From Membranipora membranacea (Eukaryota > Bryozoa > Gymnolaemata > Cheilostomatida > Membraniporidae), in the NCBI GenBank assembly GCA_914767715.1, contig OU612069.1, positions 14,755,387 through 14,819,386 of the forward strand: 64,000 nt of DNA, read 5' to 3'. A model generated the notes under the pieces. That model was not told the origin of the DNA. It ran no database searches and saw nothing but the letters and a program-made list of their open reading frames with translations. Shown here piece by piece: positions 24,101 to 37,034 of the stretch (position 1 is its first letter; each line of letters opens with the position of its first letter). The translations under genes were made by a program, and so were the position numbers.

Positions 24101-27100
24101 AGTTTGGTACACTGTCGGAAATCTAACAGCCATCTTGCTATGTCAAAAACCGATATAGAAGAAAAAAGAAAATCCAACAATTAATATCTTCAAGTTTCCA
24201 GGAAAGTCAGACAACTGTGTGTGAAAGGTTTGACTTTGACCTTGATTTTCTTGAGAGGGTTCCTTGAATGGTTAGTATGATGGTAACTCACACTGATGAT
24301 ATGATATACACTTGCACGTATATCCTTGATCGTGAACTAATTCACTTAGCATGAGAACCATCACAAGGAATTTGGTGTGATGACCCGATTTTACTAATTA
24401 GGTGAGGGTACATGCTAGGTACTCTTTCTAAAATGACTGTGACAATCAGATGTCAGTATATTACTTACTTTGTTCATAAATGGAGATTCCTCTTCTGGTT
24501 CTTCGTCTCTCTGCGTTGTGTCATTGTGACGAGATAATACTGCCGTCAGGTCGATTATATGATCCAGATCATCGGCAGAGGCTGATGGTGTTATGTTGGC
24601 TGAAAAAAAAAGAATTATCCAGCTCAACTCTGTTGTGAAGATAACAATGGAATCTGGCATGTTTTTTCTTTATCTAGGCTGTAAAGTCCTGAACAAGTAA
24701 TAATAATTATTGTGGTAATTAATGTGCCATATTATATACGATGCAACAGAGTGTGTTTCTAAGCAGGATCATTGCGGCCCAGTTACAGAGTTCTGGCAAA
24801 CGGTGAGCTTGTAGCCTGCCAGCTTCTACCCAGTTTAGCTGCAGAATCTAACGCTACACCAGTATGTGATAGCCTAGAGAAAGGAACTTATGTCGGAAAA
24901 GAATAACAGCATATGAAATATATGTGAAATTCTGAGAGACTTGTTGGAGAGAAACTCACTTTCATTGTAATTCTGTTTCATGTCATCAAAGAACTTGTGA
25001 GCAGATTTTAAGCACCAAACTCTCAGCACCGAATCTTGTCCTCCTAACAAAGGAAAGAGAGTTTCAACTTATGTTTACAATTCTGATTTGACATGAACAC
25101 ATCATGAGCACACAACTGAACTAGCTTTGACAATGCTAGCATGGAACCTCACAAAATTTAACTGTGAAGAGCAACAGGTCTCAGAACAATGCCTCAATGT
25201 CACGCTAGTGAGAACTGATATCTGCACATGCGTATAGCAATTAATGGCATTACTGACACAAAAACTACATACCTAATTCATCACACACCCTAAAACTATA
25301 AGTAAAATGACATGTCTGACAAGCTCACTTTAAAAGCCTTCTCTTCAAGCTTTCTTGACAAGCTTTCGTGGCAACCTTTATTTACAAGCCTTTTTGACGA
25401 GTCCGACTATCTTTATGCAAAACTAAAATCTTACCAGTAGCCATAAGACGTCCACATGGAGAGAACTTGATGGCCCAGACAGGCCCTGAATGTTCTCCAC
25501 TCATATCCTGAGCTAGAGTCAGTCTGTCAAACGCGTAAGGACCTTTATGTCTGCTAGAGGCTGTACCCTGCAATGAAGAAATAGCATATGACATAAAAGA
25601 CAAGTCACTAAAATGTATATGATTATTTGGCTCTACCCGTAAGAACAATTATTTTCTGAAATACCATGAGATGCACACACGTTGTCCATTATCTGAGGCG
25701 ATCCAGTTAGGAAAACTTCAGTTGACAGGTGGTCACCTTTTCAGTCAAAGTTGTTCCGGTAAGCCGAAAGTAGAAGTTCCTCCCTTTACGCATCGGCAGA
25801 GGGTAGCAACTCCGAATGCAGGCAAATTGTATCAAACTGTTCTTGTCATTGTGTTAAAGTTATGTCAAGTCAAAACAAATGAAATATTTCAGAATTTAAA
25901 CATAAATAGCTGCCAATGGGTTGAGTCACACTACCAAAATAGCTGTCCAGTTGTCAGTTAACAGGAACCAAAATGGTACTTATAAGAAAAAATCTAACTC
26001 TTGATCCAAATCTCAACTCTTTCAAGAACCCAAGAGCAATTAATCTTTATCATACCCTGAATGTGAAGGTATCATCTATAGAGTCATTATCCGCAGAGTC
26101 TAATATACGAGATGAGGTGGGAGTCTGTTCTGATTGGCCGTCCTTATTCTTCTGACTTTTACGTGACGACATGGCCTTACCTAATAACTTCTTCAGCTTA
26201 CCACCGCTGTTAGATATACAGAAAATACCGTATAGGATTAAGCATTAGCTAGAGTCGAGTTAGGCTTGTTTGGGAGTGTCTAAATGTTTGCTAGCCTATT
26301 CAAGTATATAAACAAAATGAAGTGTAGTAAAATTAACTAGTCAGAAACACCGCTGTTGTAACCTGGTGAAAACGATTTCTCCTGTGAATTGTTTACTGTG
26401 TCTTCATTCTGATAGTGTACACTCAGAAATCTCTACTGGAAAAAAAAGCGATCTCAGAGGAATGCTGCTGAATGTTCATGGGTTAAAGTTCATTTTACAT
26501 CTTTGCACGCTACTTGCAACGAGGACAGGGAATCTTTTGATGAGAAATGACAACTCCTATCTTACAGTAGGACCAGAAGTATTATTTAGAATGTGTGAGT
26601 AGACGATGCTGTTTTTATTCATGTAGGTAGGCATCATAGAGTTGGAGTATAGAGTATATAATAACTCTATGGTAGGCGCCCCCACACCCCTTCAAAAAAC
26701 TCATGCTAATTGATATCGCTGTTGTGAGCATCTCCACATTAGTCTAAAATTTTTGTGCCCCGATTACTCAAGCTCTCAGTAAACAACTATGTGTAGTTTA
26801 CGCTCCTGTGTTGTATAGAACCTCACAAGCTTGAAATTGGGATGTTGTTATGGCATCGAAAATAAGCAGTATTATCATGAGTTATCTTTAAGCTTGTGTA
26901 CCAAAACTGGTAACAATAGTGACACTCTCTTTCATGTTGTGCCACTACTGTCATAAAAGTTCAGGCAAACAAGCTAGTTATCTACTGTACTGAAGCTACC
27001 AAAATATCATACCAATGAGGGCTAAAAATGTCAAGATAATTATAAGACAAGTCAAATACACAAACATTGGGTTGATTTTATATATCAATGATGACCTTCA

Positions 27101-30100
27101 ATCCACTGATGACTGAAATAATTTGAGTTTAAAAATGGTCTTGTCAGATAAACAAAGTCATCACCAACAATGTGAGTTGAAGCTGTTAGCATCTAGTGTC
27201 TAAATTCAACAGTATACAAGTATGCTTATTCCCAGTGTTGCCTATCCGGATTAAAACCGAGCCAAAAACCACTAGCAATAATGCAACAGAATTTCTACAA
27301 ATGCAGGCAACTCTAGAACACTAGAAGCATGCAATACAATGCAATCTGAATTGTTGTTGCCGAAGTGAGTCTTTGATAGCTCCACTCACCCAAGTTTAAC
27401 TCTGCGCTGTGTTGAAGTAGAGCTAGTAGATTTCTCAGACAGACTTCCTTCCTCATCAGAGTCACGATCAGCTGACCTTGGTGAGGCCAAGGACACATTA
27501 CCTGTGACCTTGGAGAATGGGTCAGAGGCCGACTGCTCTGAGACAATCTTCTCCATGTGAGCAGAGAGGGGATAGACTGAAGGCTTGTTGGCCTCTGTAT
27601 CATAATCCTGTGAGGAGATGATGCAGAAAATGTTTAAAATATTGAAAAGTAACACTGCATGACTGAGATCAATCAAAGGAATGTGTGCATGCTGGTTTAC
27701 AGGAACGTAAGCTATCTCACAAAAACATCTTAGTCGCACTATCTTCAGATTTGGGAAAACAAGAGTTATATACAATAAATAATCTCTGCGAATTCCAAAT
27801 TACAACTCACGATAAGTGACTTACTTTTTTTTACATTTACTGATGGTATGATATATTTATATTATACTCAGACCATCATATCAGTGAAATTTATCAAAGC
27901 TGATTGCGGGAAACCTTTTCCAAATTAACTAACATGCAAGGATGCATGGCAAATTTCGGCAACGCTTATGTTGAAATATTTCCCTTTTACTCTAAAAACT
28001 AGAAGACATCACCTGCATAGAAGAAGGAGGAGGAGAGAATCTGTTAGATAGAGGCAGAGTGGAGGCCGTGTGAAGTTCTCTATCAAAATTACTCTCATCA
28101 TCCTGGGGAGAATAAGCATTATTTGCAATTCATAACGATCAGACCCATATAAACCGCATGATAATTATGTTTCAGGATAATCTTTCCTGTTGCATACTCT
28201 AACGGTATAAAAGCATTATCAGGAGGAAAATTTGTCATTTTTCTCGGGCTTGAAATATTTAAATTTATGTAAGCTGGTTAATTCAAACTTTATAATTCAA
28301 AACTCCTGTTAATTCAGACGAGCAAAATTTGTCCCTTCAGCCAGATCTCAATGCATTCTAACATCACTCAATTCAAACTCTGCTTAATTCGAACAAATTT
28401 TTAGGGTCCCCAGATGTTTGAATTAAGTGAACTGCACTGTGTTAGTGATACATACCAATTTAATTCTAAGTACTAATTATGGGTTATGCATGAATGCAAT
28501 TGAGATTAAGTTTACCTGTGTTGAGACATGGCGTCTGCCTAGTGTTGCTGTTTTCATATTCAGTGAGGAGCCATCTCTAAGGTTGAGAAAAGTGTCAGTA
28601 CCTCCAGGAAAGCGTAGTGAGTCCGGGTGGCGCAGAGATAAGCCTGTCATATGAGCAGAGCCACCAGAGGAGGGAGTGCTATCTGAATTTAGAAAATATG
28701 TGGGTCGAGTTGAATTGAGTTGATTTTGTTGTTACTCATGAAATTTGATTTACAGTTTTTTATTTGTTGTTTATACATCGTTCCTTATTCAAACATTTTA
28801 GTTCCATTATGGCATAGCCGTGTTCTATTGATCTAAGACTTCATTTAGGTACAGAAATCACTTCCTATCACCGACGACACAGACAAAGCCATAGCTTGCG
28901 AATAATGCTTAGCAGGATGGTAGAATAAGCGTCTATATTGTGTGTGAAACATTGAGGCCTACATACCTTTGCTCCGAGATGTAGATCTAGAGGACCGTGA
29001 TATCTGTGAGCTTGTCGGGCTATCTACTCCTCCCTTTATTACTGATTCCATCCAGTTGGAATCTAAGTCTACTACCAGCCTACTAAATACAAGGTAAAAT
29101 ATGGCAACGTTTTGCAAATTATTATGATGATGAGGTAATGCTAATAGCGCACCATCGAGCCACATGATAACCCTGGCAACTGCTCGGACTTTTTATAATC
29201 ATGAGTAATTCAATCTGTCTCCATACCGCATCAAAGCGTAAACTCTTGAAACTGTGGCATTCTCTACTGAAGTTTAACAGTGTAAAATAACCAAAATAGC
29301 CAGCGAATTGAGTAGTTTTTGCAAGTAAAACCTCTATTTCTTTCAAGTAAAAAAAGAAATCGCTAATCCTATGACCAAATGGCTTGAGATGGAAAGGAAG
29401 TTCCAAACATCCACCCATATTCGCTGGCGTAAGTGAAAATGGGGCCAGGGGTGATCTAGTGGTTAACAGTACAAGCTTGGGATCTTTAAGGTCCAGGTTT
29501 AATTCCCGGCGCCACCAGTCATTTCTGATAAGGGACTGGCATACCATTCATCCTATCCAGGTACTTGCAGAATAAAAATACCGAAAGCATATTGTGTGTT
29601 TGCACACCCTCACACATAGTAAAAATAACCTCATCTGCCTCTTTGATATAAAGAGTAGCTATGTTTCCGGCGGGCATGGGTATAGGGTCAGCATGAGTTC
29701 TATAGGTCCAAATACCTGTACCCAAGAGAGGATAACTCTCTCTGCTTCAGTTCAACGTTTAATACTCACCTGGGATGAGGACGCCGGGCAGCGCTGAGGT
29801 GATTTTTAGCAGCAGATGATTGTCTGGATATCTGTATAATATCAGGCTCTGCATTCAAAGCTCTGCTTCTACAAACAAAGTTATAGAAATGTGACACTTC
29901 CGCAAAATGTAACAAAAGCTGCGATGCAACTTGATGCAGAATGACAATAACTGCGCTAGAGCTGATAAAGTTCCTCACAGTTTAATACTACTAGATCAGA
30001 GTGGGTTAATTTCAACACGCTCCAATTTATGTCAGTTAAGATAGCAGTTTATATTAGGTAATGAGGTTGAGTGAATGGAAGCTAGCCATTGTTTCGCCCG

Positions 30101-33100
30101 GGGGGGGGGGGGGGGCGTCGGACGAGGGGCAAAAGTCTGGGGGGCTCAGACTATTTCGCTATATGAAGATTTGAAAATTGCAAACTTCTACTATGTATAA
30201 CTTGGGACTTCTTGATAAAGCACAGATTTGTCGACAAGTTCACATCTCTTGCATAATCATAGTACAATTTAAAGGTTTATTCATTATGAATGGACATAAC
30301 TACTATGCTGTTCAATCATAGCACAATTTGAAGGTTTGTTCATTATTACCCAGCCAATTGGGCTTTCATTGCTTGAATGGACATAACTACTATGCTGTTC
30401 ATGGCGGGAATTTGTTATGAATCATAATACCACCATGAATAAATGAAGAGACTGAATACCTACTGATTATTTGGTTGAGGTAGATCCACATAGAGCTGTT
30501 GTTGATTGCGATGAGGAGTTTCTATATGAGGTCTCAGATCTTTATCCACATGTTGGTGATTGTCTTCTCCTGCATAGTTGAGAAAATAAAAGTGAATTGG
30601 TCAAATTGCATGAAAAAAGGCTATAAGCTCACAAGAGCATTTTAAGCATAATCACTGATATTCTGTCTGTTGCCAGTAGTGGCATTCCACTCGCCTTATT
30701 TCCATGGATCGACCTGAGGCTATTTTCAGGGCTCTTCGAGCCATTGGAAGACCTGCTGGTTCGTACTGAGCATGATTGATCTGTATGCACCAAGCTGTGC
30801 ATGCCACAGCGGGCTGGCGTGGCTGAGCGTCTTTGATTTCAGTGCCCGATACAGGCCCGAGTTTAAATCCTGTTGAAGGCAGATATTTTTGATATTTTTT
30901 TCAGCTCTATCCATGGAAATGGATGCATATTTTGAGGGCGAGCAAAGAGGTGAAAACTAAGCTCGATAGTGATTATCGGGAAGGGTTTAAACATTTGTAC
31001 TAAGTATAGCCCAATGCATATAACAGTTATAGGCCGACCTGTTGTACCAGTGACAGCTGGAGTTGTTGTGCTGTCAGTAGAGTTTTGTGAGCAGTATTGC
31101 CTGATCTCAGACTCTGTGAGAGGCTGCTGTGACTCCAGGGTGAGATACCCTCGAGCTGTAGCAAACTTATCATCTCCCATTGTGTTAGTGGTCACATGTC
31201 CATCTCCATCCATACCAGGTAATGTCTCATCTATGTCAAATGGGAAATTAATGTAAATACTCACATTGATGTTGGTTAAGTGTTAGTTGAAATCATAAAG
31301 CCCCATCTTGAATGACATCCTGAAGAATGGGCAGTAAAAATCGCAGAATCCCTACGTGGGAGGCTGAACAGTATGCGCCAATTTGCTCACAGTTTTTAGG
31401 GAGGTCGGAGAAACAAGCACCAGTAGTCAGTGGACTGCAGTGGGATAGCAGATGCGCGCAATTCTAAATCTAGAATTAAACTTCAGGTCATCACACCCGA
31501 TTCTTAGGATACATAAATGATTGCAATTTCTATCAATCAGAGATACACATTCAAGTAATTGTCTACCCTTGTATTGAGGAGTGAAATAAATTAGCAAGAG
31601 GAATAGCCCTGGCTGGGTGAAGTGAAATTTATGTTGAGCTTCTTTTCATTTCTATTCATCCCCAAACTAGCTAAACCAAACTCTAGTTAACATTTACTCC
31701 ACATGGTTAATGATAAGATAACCCTTACATCTACTGAGACTGGCTGTACTGTCAGTGCTGGGGTGATGAACTCTATTTTCTGCTGATCTGCGGCTCGGTG
31801 GAGTAGAATCTGCCAGCTCATGTACCCTGTGAAATGTATAACAAGGAAATTAACAAAAGCTTTAATTTCATATTCAATTCTCTGATTGCTTTGAGCAGAC
31901 AATATTTAGACAGTGGGAACAAATGGCCCCAATCACATCCCCTCTAATATCGGAACAAATGCTGATGGTGCCTGAACAGTCCAAAGGACTAACTTTACGT
32001 TGCTATACTTTGAGCAAAATTTTCTACCAAGTTTTAATCAGAGGTACAGTGCTATAACTTGAGCAATTGCGTATCAGGTAGAGTTCGAGAAAAGTAGGTA
32101 ACAGTGACACATATTTATCAGGGCCCTGAGTGAAACTGTCAATCCATGCGCAGAAACAATAACTGAAAAATTATTGTAACAATCTTACTTGACATTAATA
32201 TCATTCACAGCAGTGATAGGACTTGGTAGATGGTTTTGTACATTATGCTCTCCACCCTTCCCTCCACTTGCTGGCTGTTCAGACCTAAGGACAGGTGTAC
32301 TGGTAGACTGATGACTTAGCCTCAGGTTACGTCTGGGTTGATCAAGGAGGACAGGGGTGGTAGTTGCGACGCCCAAACCTGTTGGATCAGTGCTAACTGC
32401 TGAAATCTCGAAGCCATTCTCATCTGTCAGTTCCTAAATTGGATAAACAATATATGAAATTATATTCTAACTACACGATTTTACCGCTGATTTATCTCAC
32501 AATATTGATTATCTGAATGAGCTCTAGTATTTTCATTTCGGATTTCATACGCAATGGTTGACTTTACTTTACAGAAAGAAGCCCAATGAAGTAAGCGGAA
32601 TTCAAACCTTTCCTACCAAGTGATAAACAAGTCAGCAAGGATTTAAAACCCCAGTTTTGTAGTCACAATTTTGAGTTAAGCCCTAACCATGAAGTGCAGA
32701 ATTCACAGGGATTATTTAAATTTGAAATCAATGGATTTACAAGCTGATGTAAATTGTCATCCAGTAGAGTAGATGACTAACAATCTTCCTATTCACCGTT
32801 TGATTCACGGTGGATTATCTGAATAAACAACCTGCGATACTAGTAGAGTTTCGACTAGTTTAGCAGGATCAGTCAGCTCATCTAACTCAGAGAGTGTAGC
32901 TCTTGCTCTTTCTAACGAGGACACTTTGATTCTTTCTCCGCTGTCAAATGATGTCTGAGGGGTGATGTCCTACAATATATGAATCTTTAACATGAATGAG
33001 TTGTGTTGGTCAATAACCGCTATGGTCCAGCAAAAACTATAACAAGAAATGAATCTGATAAAAATAGAAAACGGCTAGCCCGGTGGCAGCCCCTGTCTAT

Positions 33101-36100
33101 CTTGTCACTTCCATTTCCCCTTTTTGATGGATAAGGTTTGTCAGTTGTTTCTGGTACAGTTTTTGACGCTGATCGCAATGGTAACAATGTAATTTACACT
33201 AAGTTGCACAGTGGGCGGCTAATTGCCAAAAACGCTGCCGGTAAAAGGGAAAGTGATAAAAAAATGGTGATATAGTTTCAAAACATCAAAAATCTGAAAG
33301 AGCATGTCATAATTAGTGTATCTACAACTTTACATAGGTCTGCTATCATAAGAAGCTGAGATGCGGCCAACAACGGTTGCAATACCCCCTTATATCACTG
33401 GTATATAACTATCATTGAAGCGAAACTACTTTTTCAATTATGCTGCTGCCAAAAAAACAGGCTTCAAATGTTCGTATTGATCTGATTTTTTATGGTGATT
33501 GTGTATTGACCCTCCCATCGCATGACACCAGTTTTTAATGCTCTGAGTGTTTCGTTTTTCCAATAGTGCGTATTCTCAGGTTTCCTTTATTTATAGTATC
33601 ATGAAAAATTGTCCTTATAAAGTTATATAGTGTGTAAAGCAAAAGTTAACTCCTTAAAGCATCAACAGAAAGGTGCGTAGTGCTGAAAAAAATTTTTTGG
33701 TCACCGATATGGTCTCAATACAAAATCACCATGAAAAAATCAGATCGATACAAACATTCGAAGTCAGTTTTCGAGGCGTCTGCAAAAATGAAAAAGTAGT
33801 GTCGTTTCAATGATAGTTATATACAGGTGATATAAGGGGGTATTGCAACCGTTGTTGGCCACATCTCGGCTATTTATGATAGCAGACTCATGTAAACTTG
33901 TAGATCCACTAATTATGACATGCTCTTTCAGATTTTGGACGTTTTAAAACCATTTCATCATTTTTTCATCACTTTCCCTTTTGTCGGCAGCGTTTTTCCC
34001 TTTATCACTTTTTATAAGGTCGGTCATTCACTCAATATTTGAGATATCATGCTGATATTATACCAAAAACTGACAGAGGTATGTATGAATCTGATTGCAG
34101 AGTTTGAGTAGCCAAACTCATAAGGTGAGCACAGGACAGACCTTTGAAATCTAAAAAAATCAGCAATATTGGCCATTTTTGGCAGCGTTTTTGGCACTTT
34201 GCTGCCTATTGTGCAACTTTGTGTAAGGTACATCATCACCATTGCGACCGCCTCAAAAACTACCCTAGACTCCACTCTTAGAATTTGTCCATCCAATTTT
34301 GCAAATGAAGTTGCATTTCTAGCCACATTTTTGGTAGGCTGCCACTGGTCTAAGCTGGTTGAAAAAAATCAAATGTTTCATGCAGCATGTTTCTCAAAGA
34401 ATCTATGCTGCAAGCAATTTTTTGAACCAATTAGGACAAACTGTGACATATTATGTGTCAGTTGCCACAACCTTAAAAATAACTCAGCAATTTCCTTGTT
34501 AGAATTGGTTTTGTTACTCCAAACGAAAGCAACCCCAGCCTGGGTAGTGCGACTAGTGTTATCCCTACCATGTGACCGGAGTAAAAATTCTGAGAAGACA
34601 GTACTTACATGATGTAATCGATCTCTGACATTCTGCATTTTACTTCTCACTGATTGATCCTGCCTGCTCACAAGACCTGCATCCTAAAAATAAAAAAGCA
34701 TATTAATACACAACAAATACAATACAAATATGATGCAAAAATAATACAAATACATTACAGAGGCAATGCAAATGGAATACAAATATGCTCTAGTGTCTAC
34801 ATTGACTGCGATTGGGTGCAAGCATTAATGTTAAGATAGTTCACCTTTACGCGAGTGTTAAGCTCTGATTTTAAGCTTTAAAAATATTGTGTTTATGATT
34901 GCAAGGTCATTTGGGATTGCTAGAATTTATCACGAATCAAAACTAGAATTTCCTGTTATTTTGCATAAATTAGCCTGCAACGACTCCGCATAATATAGTT
35001 GATAAACTACCTGACTGCCTTTTCTCCCAGGCCCAAGTGCAGCCTCAGCTGTCCATGGGTCGTCAGCTGATACTGTGCTCTGACGGCGCAATACCTCACT
35101 TATTTTCCTCTCTAATTCTTTCTCTTCCTCCTGTAATCTGATAACGATGAAGTCTCTCAAAAGCTTGACAATAATTGATAGTGGTATCCGTTTAGTAACA
35201 CTATATCTAGCCAATGTGTTGGCTTGAAGCTCATTGGCCTGACAATCAGCCACTCAGACCCTACGCATTGGCTAACTGTATCATGTAGCTGCGCATTGAA
35301 GCGACTTCAAACTGACCAGCTCGACAGGAAAGCTGGGTGAAAGTTTCTAAATACAAAATATGTTTATTTGCTGGTCTCTTCAATGTAGAGCAAAGAACAG
35401 CAAATCAGCATGAAATTCCAGAGACCTCATTTCAATTTACTTATTTTCAGGGGGCGCTGCAGTGGTTTGCATTGAATTTCACTTCAATATATTCTGAAAA
35501 CATTGAAATTCATATAGGCAAATTTGGCTTGTTGAGCATTTTGTTGGACAAAAATAAATTGCATTCAGATAGGCCTAGGGGTTTGGAGAAACATTGTTGA
35601 AGTCACACCTAGCCTCTGCTTCACGGCGCCTCTGAGCAATCAGTTCTCTCTGTCTTTTTAAGGCCTCGACATCATCTTCATCTTCCTATAAACATGTAAA
35701 TCTGAAGATAGACAATTTATTCATTTGAAAGAGTTGGGTATTTGGGGGGGATCTAACTTCACATGCATGGATTGCCCACGTCTTTTTACATCTGAAGTTT
35801 TGAATCTCTGTGACCATTCTAGAGGAACAACGGCCTGAGAATGAAATGCTAAAGTCCTTTCGGAATCCTTCTTTCAGATTGACACAATTTCATTGTCATG
35901 TCTTCAAGCATTAAATTGGTGTGATTTATGTCGGTTTTTCTCATTATGAAATACTTTTAGTGGCTGTAACCCCTTCCTCCACAATTTATTGCGCAGAGTT
36001 TTCTTTAATGTAGAAATTTGGAGCGGTCACAAAGTATCAAATTATTTTATGAGTACAGAGCAGCAACAGAAATTCAATTTCCAGATTGAAAGATAGTAAA

Positions 36101-37034
36101 TTTGAAAAGGTCAGCACTACGTCACCCCGCAAGTCGAGTTTCCATAGGGGAATTCTCACAAAAAAGGTCATTTCTACTCACAGGAGGGTCACAGATATTT
36201 GAAACCTTAACCAAAAATTTACAACCCCATATATGTGGTCACATAAACTCATAGAGCGCTCCTAGTACCCACATACCTGCATATGTAACATTAGGCGTAC
36301 AGTTCAATACATTCATTGAAAACAATGTTCGCATAATTCTTTATATGGGGTCAATATTCAATATAATTGGTATGCACAATTTTCTGTTGTACTTTACACA
36401 TCTGACTTACCTCTCGTGCTTTACCCTCAGACAACCTGAAAGAAAGAAGAAGAATTACCCAGACCTTGTTCGTTCACGTGTTTCAATTTTTTTCTGGTGT
36501 TACCATTATGCGAACCCGATTTCAAACTCTCGAGCACACTACACAGCCTGTTGATATCGGCTAACACAAGTGTTTCTATGCCCATGCGATTTTGTTGAGG
36601 CAGGTTTGTTCCAAACATTAGTCAGAATTGATTTTATTTACAGTAAAAATGAGAGAAAGACAGCCCTGTGCAGATTACCAAAGATGGGAAGCCTGCTTAA
36701 ATAAGTGACAAGTCAGAGTCTGTGGAGATCATTGCTAGTTACTGTTGCCAATGGAAGCTCTGATACAAGTGGCTTAGAAAGTGAGCCAATGCCAGGTCAC
36801 AGGTTGCACCTACTGATTTATATAATGCAAGTAAAAATAATTTATCTTCACATTCAATATGATCAGTAGGCACTTTCAAGAAAGTACCGTTTGACCGGTA
36901 TTGGCTCTCTCCTGCACACCGGCTAATCGGAGCCATCACTGTGTCTATAGTTACCGTTGCGATCTGAGACTTGCACTTCTATCCTTGGCATCATAAAACG
37001 CATCATCATCATCGCTGGAAAGAAGTTGAGACAT
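18145..37034 (-). CDS. WDR44: WDR44 (rabphilin-11) homologue, complete, 26 exons
   Basis: Exons 5' to 3' on the minus strand: 37034-36955, 36435-36411, 35685-35609, 35137-35011, 34683-34609, 32969-32832, 32433-32189, 31826-31729, 31230-31048, 30569-30464, 29868-29770, 29082-28967, 28682-28516, 28102-28013, 27607-27390, 26206-26056, 25567-25435, 25043-24960, 24599-24469, 23545-23358, 22885-22699, 22234-22130, 21212-21097, 20484-20357, 19180-19037, 18365-18145. All phases agree and the sum is 3432 bp (1143 residues). WDR44-type sequences include LAQDMSGEHSGPVW, YRGHTADILDLSWSKNYF, HPRDDRFFLSGSLDGK and NDSRLRLYDLRDLS. Known family role: Rab11-binding adaptor in endosomal and tubular trafficking that contacts the ER through VAP proteins. 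Residues 8-18 are an FFAT-like motif, about 40-80 a charged coiled coil, the middle is Ser/Pro-rich, and about 680-1143 hold seven WD40 repeats. The donor of exon 31048 could instead lie 9 bp further. Confidence 0.95.
18728..18855. repeat. Foldback element, family B
   Basis: CAAGTTTGGTCCATTTGCCT near the left end pairs with AGGCAATTGGATTAAACTTG near the right end, and CCACTGGTCACG pairs with CGTGACCAGTGG in the centre. The element is about 125 bp with a short loop and lies in the last WDR44 intron. Related ends containing AATGCAG-CAA-T occur at about 23037-23078 and 25795-25845. Confidence 0.6.
19560..20071. mobile_element. Foldback element of about 510 bp, family C
   Basis: The left end AGACAGTTTTCCGAGCTC and right end GAGCTCAGAAAACTGTCT are inverted repeats. 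Further in, TGAGTTGTCCTCTCTCCAGT pairs with ACTGGAGAGAGGACAACTC, and TTTTAACCGACGCC pairs with GGCGTGGGTTAAAA. The arms are about 170 bp. The element lies in the WDR44 intron between exons 20357-20484 and 19037-19180. It has no coding sequence. Confidence 0.75.
21662..21923 (+). mobile_element. TIR element with tRNA-like core, copy 2
   Basis: The ends CACTATGATCCCATG (21662-21676) and CATGGAACCATAGTG (21909-21923) are inverted repeats. The plus-strand core GGCGTGGCTGAATGGTTAAC is the A-box part seen in the other copies. The B-box region is largely lost here. The segment GACTTTTTGGACGCGAATAC is shared with copies 1 and 3. It lies in a WDR44 intron. Confidence 0.7.
25670..25850. repeat. Possible diverged foldback family B copy
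   Basis: The right part, CGAATGCAGGCAAATTG followed by TATCAAACTG, resembles the right arm of 18728-18855. The left part, CCAGTTAGG and GACAGGTGGTCACC, is a weaker match. It lies in a WDR44 intron. The borders are approximate. Confidence 0.3.
29440..29525 (+). mobile_element. tRNA-derived SINE-like head
   Basis: GTGATCTAGTGGTTAACAGT is a good A-box/D-arm match, AGGTTTAATTCCCGG is a B-box match, and the segment ends GCGCCACCA like a tRNA acceptor end. The anticodon arm does not fold cleanly, so a tRNA-derived repeat or pseudogene is more likely than a working tRNA. It lies in a WDR44 intron. Confidence 0.5.
30100..30115 (+). repeat. Poly-G run
   Basis: Sixteen uninterrupted G residues follow a short C run in a WDR44 intron. 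Length is likely to vary between individuals and assemblies. Confidence 0.9.
30261..30408. repeat. Imperfect tandem duplication
   Basis: Two units share ACAATTT-AAGGTTT-TTCATTAT and GAATGGACATAACTACTATG. The second unit has about 27 extra bases in the middle. Both lie in a WDR44 intron. Confidence 0.7.
30800..30885 (+). mobile_element. Degraded tRNA-like SINE head
   Basis: CTGGCGTGGCTGAGCG resembles a Leu/Ser tRNA A box and CCCGAGTTTAAATCCTG a decayed B box. The distance and context fit a SINE rather than a tRNA gene. Confidence 0.4.
33160..34250. mobile_element. Large foldback element of about 1.1 kb
   Basis: This intron of the WDR44 gene contains long complementary arms. The left arm has GAAAGAGCATGTCATAATTA, CCAACAACGGTTGCAATACC and AACTATCATTGAAGCGA. 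The right arm has the reverse complements: TAATTATGACATGCTCTTTC, GGTATTGCAACCGTTGTTGG and TCAATGATAGTT. Outer pieces (GCCAAAAACGCTGCC on the left, GGCAGCGTTTTTGGC at about 34181) also pair, while a second copy of that motif near 33988 shows that the right side is partly duplicated. I see no transposase. Confidence 0.75.
36760..36945. repeat. CCAAT-type inverted-repeat element, third copy
   Basis: AGAAAGTGAGCCAATGCCAG at the left and CGGTATTGGCTCTCTCCTGC at the right are inverted versions of each other, and CTAATCGGAGCC pairs with the left outer GGAAGCTCTGAT region. It lies in the first WDR44 intron (36436-36954). Confidence 0.5.

Noticed and set aside
29440-29525. Functional tRNA gene
   Set aside because: The anticodon arm has a nine-base loop and weak stem, and the B box is degraded; a SINE head fits better.
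34169-34671. Overlapping frames of 97-147 residues in a WDR44 intron
   Set aside because: They have no splice support or recognisable domain and overlap the foldback element; only 34609-34683 on the minus strand is a real exon.
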